Positions 9,689-17,783 of a stretch of 64,000 nt of DNA are shown here, one piece after another. The notes beneath the pieces were generated by a model. That model saw nothing but the letters and a program-made list of their open reading frames with translations, searched no databases and was not told the origin of the DNA. Origin of the DNA: Opitutia bacterium (GTDB taxonomy: Bacteria > Verrucomicrobiota > Verrucomicrobiia > Opitutales > Opitutaceae); assembly GCA_947474365.1 (NCBI GenBank), contig CANJIU010000001.1:62001-126000 (forward strand), in the 5' to 3' direction. Within the stretch, counting starts at the first letter, position 1, and each line of letters begins with the position of its first letter. Position numbers and translations under genes: made by a program.

Positions 9689-10699
9689 TCAGGAGAGCAG
9701 CACGGCTTTGTGCATCGCCGCCGGATTCTGATGGAGCCGGGCGAAGACGGGCACGGCGTCCCAAAGCGGAATGTGGGTCGCCACCTTGGGATATTTCACC
9801 GCGCCGCTCGCGAGCAACGCGAGTGCCTCGGGAAAACAGTCTACGGAATTTCGCGAACCGAGCAGGTTCACTTCCTTGCGGGTGAAATCGAGTCCTGGCA
9901 GCGTGACACCGACGCCTCGCTTCACCAATCCGACGATGACCACCCGCCCGCCCGGCGCGACGAGGTCGACGGCCTGCTCGATGGCCTTGGTGCTGCCGGT
10001 CGCCTCGACGACGATGTCGGCGCCATCGCCGGCGGTCTGCTCAAGGACCGTTGCGGCCAGCCGCTCGTCGGCCTTCAGGGTTTGCGCGCCAAGCTCGCGC
10101 GCAAAGGCGAGCCGATCCTCGTTGAGATCGGTGACGACCACTTGCGCGCCACGGAGCCTCGCGACTTCAAGGATCGCCAAGCCGATCGGACCCGCGCCCA
10201 GAATCAGACAGTATTCGCCCGCCATGACACCGCCGCGCCGACAGGCGTGCAGACCGATCGTCAGGGGTTCGGCGAAACTCGCGATCACCGGATCGAGCCC
10301 CGGCGGCACCCGGTGAATGTTCCGCTCCGGCGCCACGCAGAATTCGGCAAATCCTCCGGGCCGGTGCAGGCCAATGAGATTGAAATTCGCGCAACAGTTC
10401 GGTTTGCCGTGGCGACACGGATGGCATCGCCCGCACCCGACGACGGGCTCGATGACGACGAGGTCGCCGCGTCGGCAGCGTTGCACGTCGGCGCCGGTCT
10501 CGACCACCTCGCCGCAGATCTCGTGTCCGCCAACCAGCGGAAATTTCGCATAGGGACTCCGGCCGGCGTAGAGATGGAGATCTCCCGCACAGACGCCGGT
10601 GGCTCGGGGCCGGATGACCACGTCGTTCGGGCCGCAGCTCGGTGCGGGCCATTCGCCGATCGTCAATGCCTCGGGGCCGGATAGGATGAGTGCTTTCAT
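9689..10699 (-). CDS. Zinc-dependent alcohol dehydrogenase family protein
   Basis: A 336-residue medium-chain dehydrogenase of the threonine/sorbitol dehydrogenase type. Catalytic zinc ligands lie in TGVCAGDLH and VGGHEICGEV, and structural-zinc cysteines in VGCGRCHPCRHGKPNCC (about residues 88-104). The NAD-binding motif is ILGAGPIGLA (about 166-175). Such enzymes oxidise polyols or sugar acids at a secondary alcohol. It lies 16 bases after the metallo-beta-lactamase-fold gene and belongs to the same leftward operon. The substrate is not identifiable. Confidence 0.85.
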   Translation of the reverse strand: MKALILSGPEALTIGEWPAPSCGPNDVVIRPRATGVCAGDLHLYAGRSPYAKFPLVGGHEICGEVVETGADVQRCRRGDLVVIEPVVGCGRCHPCRHGKPNCCANFNLIGLHRPGGFAEFCVAPERNIHRVPPGLDPVIASFAEPLTIGLHACRRGGVMAGEYCLILGAGPIGLAILEVARLRGAQVVVTDLNEDRLAFARELGAQTLKADERLAATVLEQTAGDGADIVVEATGSTKAIEQAVDLVAPGGRVVIVGLVKRGVGVTLPGLDFTRKEVNLLGSRNSVDCFPEALALLASGAVKYPKVATHIPLWDAVPVFARLHQNPAAMHKAVLLS

Positions 10700-10715
10700 G
10701 GCTGGTGGATTACGA

Positions 10716-11486
10716 TTACAGGTCGAGCCAGTCGCCCGGTCTTAAGACCACACTCTCTCCGATGAGGTCGCCACGAGCTTTTGCCGCGGCGTGCAGTTTT
10801 TGGAATTCGGCGAGATCGGCGTTTTCATCCGGGTTGATATAGTGGCACGGCAGGATGGTTTTCAGGCCGAGCCATTGCGCGGCGAGAATCCCTTCGCGCG
10901 GGCTAAGTTCGCTCGTGAGCATTTCGCCCGGCGCCGGGAAACGCCCGAGTATTTCCTGCGGGTTGGCGATCCCGATGGCGCCAATCGTGGGGCGATAGAG
11001 CTCCGCCTGCAGCTTCATGTCGCTGAAGAGCGCCGTGTCGCCGTAGTGATAAAATCGGTGCCCCCCACCGAGTTCGATGACGAAGGCCATCGGCACGCCG
11101 CTGGCGAACGCGCCATCGGGCATCCGGATTTGCGACCAGTGGTGACACTCGACCGGTTGCACCTCCACGCCGGCCACGCGCACCTTGATCCCCCACGTCG
11201 TGGCGCGGATCTGTAGGGCGGGAACGCCTTTGGCCATGAGATAGGCCTTCACCTCGCCGCCACAGATCACCGGGCACCCGTGCCGCTTCGCGATTTTCTC
11301 GGTATCGCCCAGATGATCGATCGCGGCGTGAGAAACAACGATGACATCCACTTTCTCCAGCTCGTCGGACTTCACTGGATTGCCGGGGCAGTCGTCGAGA
11401 AAGGGATCGACGAGGATCCGGCGACCGGTGGTGTCGATCAGTTCGTAAGCGGCAACGCCGAAGAAACGGAGTTTGGCGGTAGGCAT
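10716..11486 (-). CDS. Metallo-beta-lactamase-fold hydrolase (UlaG/YtkL-like)
   Basis: A 256-residue single-domain MBL-fold protein. The opening RFFGVAAYELIDTTGRRILVDPFL and the later HYGDTALFSDM and LPCHYINP match the UlaG/UPF0173 branch, which includes lactonases acting on sugar acids. The normal HxHxDH metal motif appears as HAAIDH (about residues 54-59), so the second histidine is replaced by alanine. The first metal site may therefore be altered. It is the first intact gene of the left operon, 6 bases after an FAH-type remnant. Confidence 0.75.
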   Translation of the reverse strand: MPTAKLRFFGVAAYELIDTTGRRILVDPFLDDCPGNPVKSDELEKVDVIVVSHAAIDHLGDTEKIAKRHGCPVICGGEVKAYLMAKGVPALQIRATTWGIKVRVAGVEVQPVECHHWSQIRMPDGAFASGVPMAFVIELGGGHRFYHYGDTALFSDMKLQAELYRPTIGAIGIANPQEILGRFPAPGEMLTSELSPREGILAAQWLGLKTILPCHYINPDENADLAEFQKLHAAAKARGDLIGESVVLRPGDWLDL

Positions 11487-11492
11487 GATGGG

Positions 11493-11825
11493 TTAGGGTT
11501 TCTCAACGAAATCGTCGGTTAGGTTAGGTTTTCGCGGGGAATGTTTTTGAGGGAAGCGATATTCGTCCGGCACGAACCGATTGACCAGTCTGCCGATGCC
11601 GCCGGCCACCACGTCGCCGCGCTCCGGCGTGATGCCCACGGTGGACCACTCCAGTAGACGCGGCCGCGCGAAACACCTGTCTTCGTCGGTGCGATCCTGC
11701 ATTGCCTCGCCATTGAGCTTGAGCGAGAGCCGCCCCGCGTCGGCCGCGTTCAAGTCGATCAGGCGGCCGGCCAGTTCGGCACCGAGTCTGATCTGGTTTT
11801 TCAGGGCAATGGAATAGAGACGCAT
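11493..11825 (-). pseudogene. Remnant of an FAH-family gene with two internal in-frame deletions
   Basis: The 110-residue frame is a shrunken relative of the intact FAH protein at 6578-7513. Its first ~30 residues (LGAELAGRLIDLNAA) match that protein's N-terminus. It then jumps to SLKLNGEAMQDRTDED, matching residues near 207, and after PERGDVVAGG it jumps again to GIGRLVNRFVPDEY near the C-terminus. The central metal-binding core is gone, so activity is implausible. Both deletions keep the reading frame, which is odd for a decaying gene and may mean that translation is retained for coupling to the next gene 6 bases on. Confidence 0.75.
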
Positions 11826-11867
11826 GCTGGAGTCACAGGGATTGTGGCAGGTTTTCGGTCCTGATGC

Positions 11868-11900
11868 TTTAGCCGCAGCGCACTAAATTGTCGCCACGAT
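11868..11900 (+). repeat. Short degenerate intergenic repeat, copy 1
   Basis: This stretch (TTTAGCCGC then GCGCAC then TGTCGCC) is matched by a similar stretch at 15428-15460, on the other side of the TonB receptor gene. About three quarters of the positions agree by eye. It lies in the 401-base gap 11826-12226, which otherwise holds only the hairpin at 12081-12108. Confidence 0.35.
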
Positions 11901-12080
11901 GGCTGAAAACCGGCCACAGGCGAGATTACGCCGCCGGTCCTGCTCGCAAGGATTTGATCAGCAGCACCCAATCTTCCAGTCCAGTGTCGCAGGCCCTGTG
12001 ATTTTCTCGATCCACTCGACACCAGGATCCACGAAGCATCGGTAGTATCGAGGCTGAATCCGGATGGTTTGAGTCTCGCC

Positions 12081-12108
12081 GAGCGGCGGAGCTCATGCTC
12101 CGCCGCTC
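12081..12108. repeat. Perfect 11-bp-stem hairpin, REP-like
   Basis: GAGCGGCGGAG, a 6-base loop and CTCCGCCGCTC form a perfect stem. It lies about 120 bases beyond the TonB receptor stop codon on the receptor's strand. There is no T-run on either side, so it resembles a REP element or a factor-dependent terminator or mRNA-stabilising hairpin more than an intrinsic terminator. Confidence 0.5.
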
Positions 12109-12226
12109 CGATGGCGGCCCACAGCGTTGCAATGAATGTTAGATAAACGGGTCTTTTTTATTTGGACGATTTGCAATTCGGCGAGGCAACTGAACGAGCA
12201 CGACCGGCGGTCAAATTCACCGAGCG

Positions 12227-15200
12227 TCAAAAGGTTCCCTTCATCCCAAACGTCCAGAGCGAGCCCCAGTCTTCACGCACTCGGAGTTCGGCGTGAGGCG
12301 GAGTGCTGGGGCCGGCCCGACTGACGTCGGTCCCCCGGCCGCCGACGTTCCGCAGATTGGTAAATAGAGCCAAGTTCCTGGTCAGGGAATATTCGCCGCT
12401 CAGGTCGAGATAGAGTCGCTTGGAGTCCCAGTTAAAGGTGCCGGGCTCGATGCCTCGGCCGGTCACCACGCTATTCCGGTCACGGCCGCGATAGTTCCAA
12501 TTCGCCCGCAGCTTGTATTTCTCGCGCGAGAGACTGACGCCCCAGCTGTAGGTGCGAGGCACGTAACCGTCGAAGTTGCTCGCTTGCTCGCCGGTCGCTC
12601 GCTGTGCGCTGGCATTCGCAAAGACCTGCACGCCGCGGGCCCAGTTCGGCAGAAAAGTCAGAGCCTGCTTGTAGTTGAATTCGACGCCGCTCATGCGCAC
12701 CCGCGAGGGTAGGTTATACTGCGTGGCCACGTCGTAGGCACCGTAAACTTCGGGATCGAGGCTGTAGAGCGAGAGGAACTCTGGAGTTGCCTGAAAGACG
12801 GTGGAGCCGAAGAAATTCTCGAAATCGCGCCGGAACGCGCCCACAGAGATGAGACCAACCCGTTCGAAATAATATTCGAGCGTGACCTTGGTCGTCTTAG
12901 CGCTCCAAGCCTTGATACCCGCATTGGCGACGGAAATCCGATTGCCGGTGCTCGGCAGGCGCTCGGTGTCGGGCAGGCTCAAGGCGCCGGCGTATTGGCT
13001 GAAATTTGGTCGGCCGACCGACCAATAGTGCCCGGCGCGCGCGATCAGATTGTCCCGCAGGTTGAAGCTGGCGTTGAGGCTCGGGAACCAGCGGAGATAC
13101 TCTTTCTCCGCATGCAGGCCGCGATCAATCGTGGTCAACTGCGCGGCAGCCAGCGTCCCGGCCGGCGCGATCAAAAGGGGCGTGCCGGTCGGGCCCGAAA
13201 CGACCTGGCTGCGGGCGTCGCGCTGGTAATTCAGCGTCGGATCGAGGAGCCGGCCTTCGGCCTTGACGTTGGTCTGCTCGGCCCGAATGCCGCCCACCAG
13301 CTTTAGGCGGCGCTCGAAGAACTGCAGGTCTCCACGCAGGTAGGCGGACGAGATGACTTCCTCGGCGTATTTTGAGTTGGCCGTCCTGTTGTTGTGGGCG
13401 GTGACATCGTTGGTGGTAAAGTGGCTCGGGTTGGCCCGGTAGAGGTCGTAATACTCCACGTCGTCAATCCACTGCGTCCGCGGAAAGCCAAACGGTGGGA
13501 TTCGCTGGGAGATGCTTTCATCGAGTATCACTTTTGCGTTGTCGTCGGCGGTGTTCGCGCGGCCATCGGCGCCGACGTGCGAATACGATCTGTTCTCGCG
13601 GCGAAAATCACGGACCGACTGACGCACGTCCAAGCCGGCCTTGAGCGACACCGGCAAACGTCCGTAGAAATCCCGCCGCACGTTCGCGTAGGCACTGCGT
13701 TTCGTGTCCAATCCGTCCAACTCCTGGGTATTGGCGGTCGAGAGCGAAAAGTTGCTGAGATCGTAGGGACTAACGGGCACCCCCGTCGTGGTGTCGACGA
13801 CCGAAATTGTGGCCGGCCGCAGGTAATTGATTTCCTCGAAGGAGATTTTCACGTTGTTCAGCGTGGCGATCGTGGAATTGAAAAAACCTTTGGAGACATC
13901 CCGAATGTGGCTGGTCGCATGCGAGAGGCCGGTGCCGGCTTCCGCCTTCCAGACCGGGCCGTTGTGCCGGTAGGTCAGACCGGGCATGTAGGTGGTGCCG
14001 TTGAAGGTGTAGTCTCCGCCCTGCACCGTCACGGACCCCGTTCCGCGGGTGGACGTGGGGGTGAAATCACCCGGTTCCACGCGCACGATCTGAAAATTCA
14101 GACGGCGCCCGTTGGTCATCGAGGTGTTGTTCGCATATTGAAACGAGAACGAGACGATGTCGCTGGGCGTGAGCTTGAAATCGACCGTGGTGCCGATCGA
14201 GGTGCGCGTGGTCACTTTCGTGTCCAGGTCGAACGAGAACCGCGAAAGGTAGGGCCGATCGGGAGTGGTATCGGGATACTGGGCGGCGGTGCCGGCCACC
14301 AGGCCGGTGGTCGGCAGTGCGGCGGCACGCCAGTCGCGCACGACAATGTCTTCGGTGGTAAAATTCGTGGATCGGCCGCCCGAGACGGTGAAGCCGAAGC
14401 GTTTGTTGACCGGCACGATGTAGGAGAAATCAAACCCCGGATGGATCTTGCGGGTCGGCGTCCGACCCGGGCCGGGCGTCTTCCGCAAGGTCTTCTCCGA
14501 GTCGCGCATCATGAGGAAGGCGCTGGTCGTAAAGACCGGCCGGGAGCGCTCAAAGGCGCTGCGCGGCACCATATTGACCGAACCGGCGAGGGCCGACCCG
14601 GTAACCTCCGGGGTTGGCGTATAAGCGACCTCGATGCGCGCGATGCTGTTGAGGGAAACTTGATCGAGGTTCACCTCGCGCCCCGTTCCGGTTCCGAAGA
14701 ACTGGTTCGCGCTGGCCAGGTCGAAGCCGCCGACGGTGATCGGCACGTTGGCAGCAGGCACGCCGTTGATCGAGACCGAGTTTGCGTCGCCGCTTTCGCC
14801 GACATCCATGGTGACTCCGGGCAGGAACTTCATGAACTCCGCGACGTTGCCTTCGGCCATCGAACCGAACTCATCGGCGGCGACGACCGTCACGATGTTC
14901 GGGGCGAAGCGTTGTTCGTTGATGGCGATGGCCGCGCCGTCCATCTCCTTTGACGCCGTGACGACGTATTGATCCAACTTGACCGTCGCTCCGGCCGCCG
15001 CGCCGGCTCTTCCCCGATAGACTTCGAGGCCGATGTCATGCTGCGCGGTCCCCCCGGCGGGGACGGTGATTTCGCCCGCATGGGCCACGAGCCCGGTGAA
15101 AAAAGCCTTCACCTTCGCAGTTCCCGCCGGGACTTGGGCCAGCCGGTAGTAGCCAGCCGCGTCGGTGAAGGTTTCAAGCGCGGTGCCCTCCACGGTAATC

Positions 15201-15343
15201 CGGGCTTTTTCGAGATACACGCCGGTGGACAGGTTGGAGACGCGGCCGGCGATCGTGCCGGCGCCCTCCGCCGCGCGAGCGGCGGGCGTGCCGAACAGGG
15301 CGAGCACGGCGGACAGACTGGCGAGGAGTGTGTTTGTTGTCAT
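12227..15343 (-). CDS. TonB-dependent outer-membrane receptor
   Basis: A 1038-residue receptor. It starts with a signal peptide (residues 1-24, ending ARA-AEG). A carboxypeptidase-regulatory-like domain follows (about 28-110, GTIAGRVSNLSTGVYLEKA), then the plug (about 135-260, with DVGESGDANSVSINGVP), then a long beta-barrel ending in WTFGMKGTF with a terminal aromatic residue as required for barrel assembly. Receptors of this size and domain order are multiplied in Opitutaceae and are thought to import plant oligosaccharides or aromatics. No cognate FecI/FecR pair is adjacent; the nearest is at 47.9-49.5 kb. It could serve either the left sugar operon or the lig operon. Confidence 0.9.
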   Translation of the reverse strand: MTTNTLLASLSAVLALFGTPAARAAEGAGTIAGRVSNLSTGVYLEKARITVEGTALETFTDAAGYYRLAQVPAGTAKVKAFFTGLVAHAGEITVPAGGTAQHDIGLEVYRGRAGAAAGATVKLDQYVVTASKEMDGAAIAINEQRFAPNIVTVVAADEFGSMAEGNVAEFMKFLPGVTMDVGESGDANSVSINGVPAANVPITVGGFDLASANQFFGTGTGREVNLDQVSLNSIARIEVAYTPTPEVTGSALAGSVNMVPRSAFERSRPVFTTSAFLMMRDSEKTLRKTPGPGRTPTRKIHPGFDFSYIVPVNKRFGFTVSGGRSTNFTTEDIVVRDWRAAALPTTGLVAGTAAQYPDTTPDRPYLSRFSFDLDTKVTTRTSIGTTVDFKLTPSDIVSFSFQYANNTSMTNGRRLNFQIVRVEPGDFTPTSTRGTGSVTVQGGDYTFNGTTYMPGLTYRHNGPVWKAEAGTGLSHATSHIRDVSKGFFNSTIATLNNVKISFEEINYLRPATISVVDTTTGVPVSPYDLSNFSLSTANTQELDGLDTKRSAYANVRRDFYGRLPVSLKAGLDVRQSVRDFRRENRSYSHVGADGRANTADDNAKVILDESISQRIPPFGFPRTQWIDDVEYYDLYRANPSHFTTNDVTAHNNRTANSKYAEEVISSAYLRGDLQFFERRLKLVGGIRAEQTNVKAEGRLLDPTLNYQRDARSQVVSGPTGTPLLIAPAGTLAAAQLTTIDRGLHAEKEYLRWFPSLNASFNLRDNLIARAGHYWSVGRPNFSQYAGALSLPDTERLPSTGNRISVANAGIKAWSAKTTKVTLEYYFERVGLISVGAFRRDFENFFGSTVFQATPEFLSLYSLDPEVYGAYDVATQYNLPSRVRMSGVEFNYKQALTFLPNWARGVQVFANASAQRATGEQASNFDGYVPRTYSWGVSLSREKYKLRANWNYRGRDRNSVVTGRGIEPGTFNWDSKRLYLDLSGEYSLTRNLALFTNLRNVGGRGTDVSRAGPSTPPHAELRVREDWGSLWTFGMKGTF

Positions 15344-15427
15344 CGCTTCTTGGTTTTGGTCGGGTCAGGGGTTACAGGGTTGGTTTCCGATAGAGCGCTT
15401 ATTCTACGCGTCAACGCCCGCCCTTGA

Positions 15428-15460
15428 TTTAGCCGCCGCGCACGAAAATGTCGCCGCAAC
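15428..15460 (+). repeat. Short degenerate intergenic repeat, copy 2
   Basis: Partner of the stretch at 11868-11900, in the same orientation. It lies in the 277-base region upstream of the TonB receptor, where its promoter must also be; no convincing -35/-10 pair was recognised there. Confidence 0.35.
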
Positions 15461-15620
15461 GACGAAGGGAGTCGCGGGGCTGCCGGATGATCTCACCGGC
15501 CCGCCGGCCAGTCGGATTCTTTGGAGGGACGAAAACGAGCCGAGAGTTTCTGTGCGGCATGGAAAGTCTCGCGCACGCCGGACGCCTAGATTTTCACGCG
15601 CTGTTTGCCGCCTCGGCAAT

Positions 15621-16154
15621 TTACGGGCTCAACTCGGCGGAGCCAATTCCGTTGCGCTCGGCCAGCAACTGACCGAGCTCTGCGCCGAGGAGAAGATCGG
15701 TGACCGCGCCAAAATGCTGCGCGCGAATCCGGCCGAGCGCGTCGATCAGCACCAGTGTCGGGGTGCCATGCATCGCATAGGCGCGCATGGTCCGCGGCAA
15801 CGGGTGATCGTCGGAGGGCTGGTCCACTGCGATGGGGAGCGTGAGGCGGTATTCGTGCACGAACACCCGCAGTGCCGCCGGCGTCATCACGTCGTGGTGT
15901 TCGAAAACGCTGTGCAATCCAATCACGGCGAGGGTGCGGGGGTCAAATGCGCGCTGAATCTCCACGGTCTGGGGCAGGCCGTGCGAGACGCAGCCGGGGC
16001 AGAGCATCTGAAACGCGTGGAGCACGACGACGCGGCCGCGCAGTTGCTCGAGCGCGAGGGGGGCGGGCGTGTTGAGCCAGAGCGAGGCGGAGATGGGCGG
16101 CGCGAGGCGGGAGGAGGCGGGAGCGGCGGCGAGCGCAGAAGAGTTTGCGGACAT
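15621..16154 (-). CDS. Redoxin-type thioredoxin-fold protein
   Basis: A 177-residue protein with a thioredoxin/AhpC-TSA-like fold. The active site is CPGC in VLHAFQMLCPGCVSHG (about residues 46-61), with the cis-proline in HGTPTLVLIDALG. No signal peptide is evident; the N-terminus is Ala/Ser-rich. It is probably a cytoplasmic thiol-disulfide reductase or peroxiredoxin relative. It follows a small CPVC thioredoxin-fold gene by 94 bases on the same strand, and an HxlR regulator diverges upstream, suggesting a redox-responsive unit. Confidence 0.7.
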   Translation of the reverse strand: MSANSSALAAAPASSRLAPPISASLWLNTPAPLALEQLRGRVVVLHAFQMLCPGCVSHGLPQTVEIQRAFDPRTLAVIGLHSVFEHHDVMTPAALRVFVHEYRLTLPIAVDQPSDDHPLPRTMRAYAMHGTPTLVLIDALGRIRAQHFGAVTDLLLGAELGQLLAERNGIGSAELSP

Positions 16155-16248
16155 CGGAGAGAGAGCGTTTCAAAAACAAGAAAGGAGGAAGGTCTCCGCC
16201 CGGCGTGCGGCGGTGGCCTTCCTCCGAAACGCGGTGCAGGGTGTGAAA

Positions 16249-16488
16249 TTACTTCAACGCGCTCATCGGCGCGCCAAAGTTGAGGTGCAGCGTCTGCCCG
16301 CCGACGACGAGGGCCGGGACGGATTTGACGCCGGCGGCCTCGGCTTCGGCGATGCGGTTCTTGGCGGTGCCGAGGTGGACGACCTCCAGGTTAACCTTGG
16401 CGGTGTCGAGGTAACGAGTGACGGCAATCTCGGCGTCGAGACAAACAGGGCAGCCGGCGTGATAGAAGGTGGCGATGGTTTTGCTCAT
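16249..16488 (-). CDS. Glutaredoxin/thioredoxin-like small protein
   Basis: A 79-residue protein with active site CPVC at residues 13-16 in FYHAGCPVCLDAE and the cis-proline segment SVPALVVGG near residue 60. It is the size of a glutaredoxin-like thioredoxin. It is probably co-transcribed with the redoxin at 15621-16154 and divergent from an HxlR-type regulator. Confidence 0.75.
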   Translation of the reverse strand: MSKTIATFYHAGCPVCLDAEIAVTRYLDTAKVNLEVVHLGTAKNRIAEAEAAGVKSVPALVVGGQTLHLNFGAPMSALK

Positions 16489-16654
16489 GGGATTTTTCCT
16501 GCGATGGATGGTTTGGAACTGTGCGGAGCGGAATGCCTCGCACGGTGTTAATATAACGCATCCACGCGCACGCTCACAGAGGGCACGATTCGGAGTGTGG
16601 GCACCGTTTGGTGCCTACTGGACGCAAGCCCGAGACGGCGCATACTCGCGTGTC
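16489..16654. promoter_or_regulatory. Divergent promoter region of the thioredoxin-like and HxlR genes
   Basis: The 166-base gap between the divergent genes contains an AT-rich patch at about 16546-16557 (GTTAATATAAC). On the minus strand this reads TATATTAAC and can act as a -10 element for the thioredoxin-like gene. HxlR regulators usually bind between divergent genes, so autoregulation is likely. No clear operator palindrome was recognised. Confidence 0.4.
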
Positions 16655-17014
16655 ATGAAATCGAAGCACCTCACGCTCAGCGAACGCACCGCCTACCGAG
16701 GGCTCGAAGATGTGGTGGGGTGTAAGTGGTCGGCCGCCGTCGTGGGTGCGCTGCAGCGCGGAATCACGCGACCCGGTCAACTGGAGCGCTACATCCCCGG
16801 CATCTCGACGAAAATTCTAAACGAGCGATTGCGGAGACTCCTCGCCTACGGATTGGCCACACGCGCGGACCACTCAGCTACCTCGTTGCATGTTGAGTAT
16901 CGGCTCACACCCACGGGGGAAAAACTCGCGGGTGTGATCGAGCAACTGCACGCGTTGCAAGCGGAGCACTCGGTCGCGTTGACCGAAGCGATAGCAAAGC
17001 CGACGCAGCGTTGA
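16655..17014 (+). CDS. HxlR-family winged-helix transcriptional regulator
   Basis: A 119-residue protein with the HxlR pattern: GCKWSAAVVGAL (about residues 23-34), recognition region PGQLERYIPGISTKILNERLRRLL (about 41-64) and a wing ending VEYRLTPTGEKL (about 81-92). The ATG at 16655 gives the usual family length; the open frame upstream lacks similarity. The cysteine before KW could be redox-sensitive, as in some thiol-responsive HxlR proteins. It is divergent from the two thioredoxin-fold genes and is their probable regulator. Confidence 0.85.
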   Translation: MKSKHLTLSERTAYRGLEDVVGCKWSAAVVGALQRGITRPGQLERYIPGISTKILNERLRRLLAYGLATRADHSATSLHVEYRLTPTGEKLAGVIEQLHALQAEHSVALTEAIAKPTQR

Positions 17015-17070
17015 TGGCGATGTGGCCGCCGAGCGCCGCAGGTGACGCAGCCTTGCCTGCGTCCGCCGAA

Positions 17071-17430
17071 TTACCTGGGCTTATTCTTGCTGTGAACGAC
17101 AAAGGCCCCGCTTTTCTCGTCTGGAGTCGCGATCAAGCCCGTGCCGGCGAGCAGGTGCTGCAGCGCCTCCAGCGGGGCGAATGCTCCGTTCAGTCGATTC
17201 GTGCGAATGCCGCCGACGGTGCTGGCATTCATGATCACGCTTTTGCCCGATTGCTCGGAAAACACCTTTAGCGCAGACTCCGCGCCTTGCGCAGGAATAT
17301 TGAAAGGGCGTTTCGCCTCGGCCTTCTGCGCGACCGCAGCCTGATAATGCACCGCGGCGAATGCGCAGAGCACTATCTGCACACGAAGCCGTCGCCGCCA
17401 ACGTGGAAGACCGAGGGTGGGTGGTCGCAT
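17071..17430 (-). CDS. Orphan STN-domain protein (TonB receptor N-terminus-like)
   Basis: A 119-residue protein from the ATG at 17430. It has a signal-like segment (about residues 10-34, RLRVQIVLCAFAAVHYQAAVAQ) followed by a secretin/TonB short N-terminal domain (about 43-110, with FNIPAQGAESALKVFSEQSG and LEALQHLLAGTGL). STN domains normally precede a TonB receptor plug and relay signals to FecR. Here the frame stops just after the domain, so this is either a truncated receptor or a stand-alone periplasmic signalling module. Confidence 0.65.
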   Translation of the reverse strand: MRPPTLGLPRWRRRLRVQIVLCAFAAVHYQAAVAQKAEAKRPFNIPAQGAESALKVFSEQSGKSVIMNASTVGGIRTNRLNGAFAPLEALQHLLAGTGLIATPDEKSGAFVVHSKNKPR

Positions 17431-17454
17431 GATAATCGGGGCGCAATCTCCTCG

Positions 17455-17515
17455 TGAAACTATCGGATCCGGGCGAATCCCTAAACCGCCCTGTCGATTT
17501 TCCGAAAACAGTCCA
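17455..17515 (+). repeat. Dispersed intergenic repeat core, copy B
   Basis: Core reads GGGCGAATCCCTAA, then TGTCGATTTTCCGAAAA. Related cores occur at about 27932-27985, 32065-32110, 34505-34560 and 41958-42010, all in the same orientation. This copy is adjacent to a remnant of the repeat-protein gene (17586-17680), as the copy at 27.9 kb is adjacent to the intact gene. Confidence 0.6.
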
Positions 17516-17585
17516 AGGTCATCCGCCGCCGCCCTGGGTGGTTTTGCTGCGACCACGATCGGATCGTCTTTGGAGACAACTCTCT

Positions 17586-17680
17586 TTACGACCCCGGCAA
17601 GATCGGTCGCTTGAATGCGACCGGAAGATCGGGATGCTCAATCCATCTGCGGGCGGTTTTAAGATCGGTGGCGAGCACGA
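17586..17680 (-). pseudogene. C-terminal remnant of a WA-x-DP-repeat protein gene
   Basis: The minus strand encodes DLKTARRWIEHPDLPVAFK and then RPILPGS before a TAA. This aligns with the C-terminus of the protein at 28028-29587 (DPKAARAWIELSDLPVALK then RQLLPRS), about 16 of 26 residues identical. No upstream part of the gene remains; the lig-operon MFS gene ends about 100 bases away. The same repeat core lies beyond the stop codon in both places, so gene end and repeat were probably copied together. Confidence 0.6.
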
Positions 17681-17783
17681 GCAGCGTCTGCCCGAACGGC
17701 GCGCCGAGGATCGACGCGAGGATAAATGGCTGCGTCGACGATGAGCGGGGCCTGCCGATTGCTCACGAGTCGGAATCGAAGAA

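Noticed and set aside
11926..12132. A 68-codon minus-strand frame as a second remnant of the WA-x-DP-repeat protein
   Set aside because: Only scattered residues agree and a frameshift must be assumed, so the similarity is not supported.
13394..14953. A 519-codon plus-strand open frame
   Set aside because: It lies wholly antisense to the TonB receptor; high GC keeps the opposite frame open.
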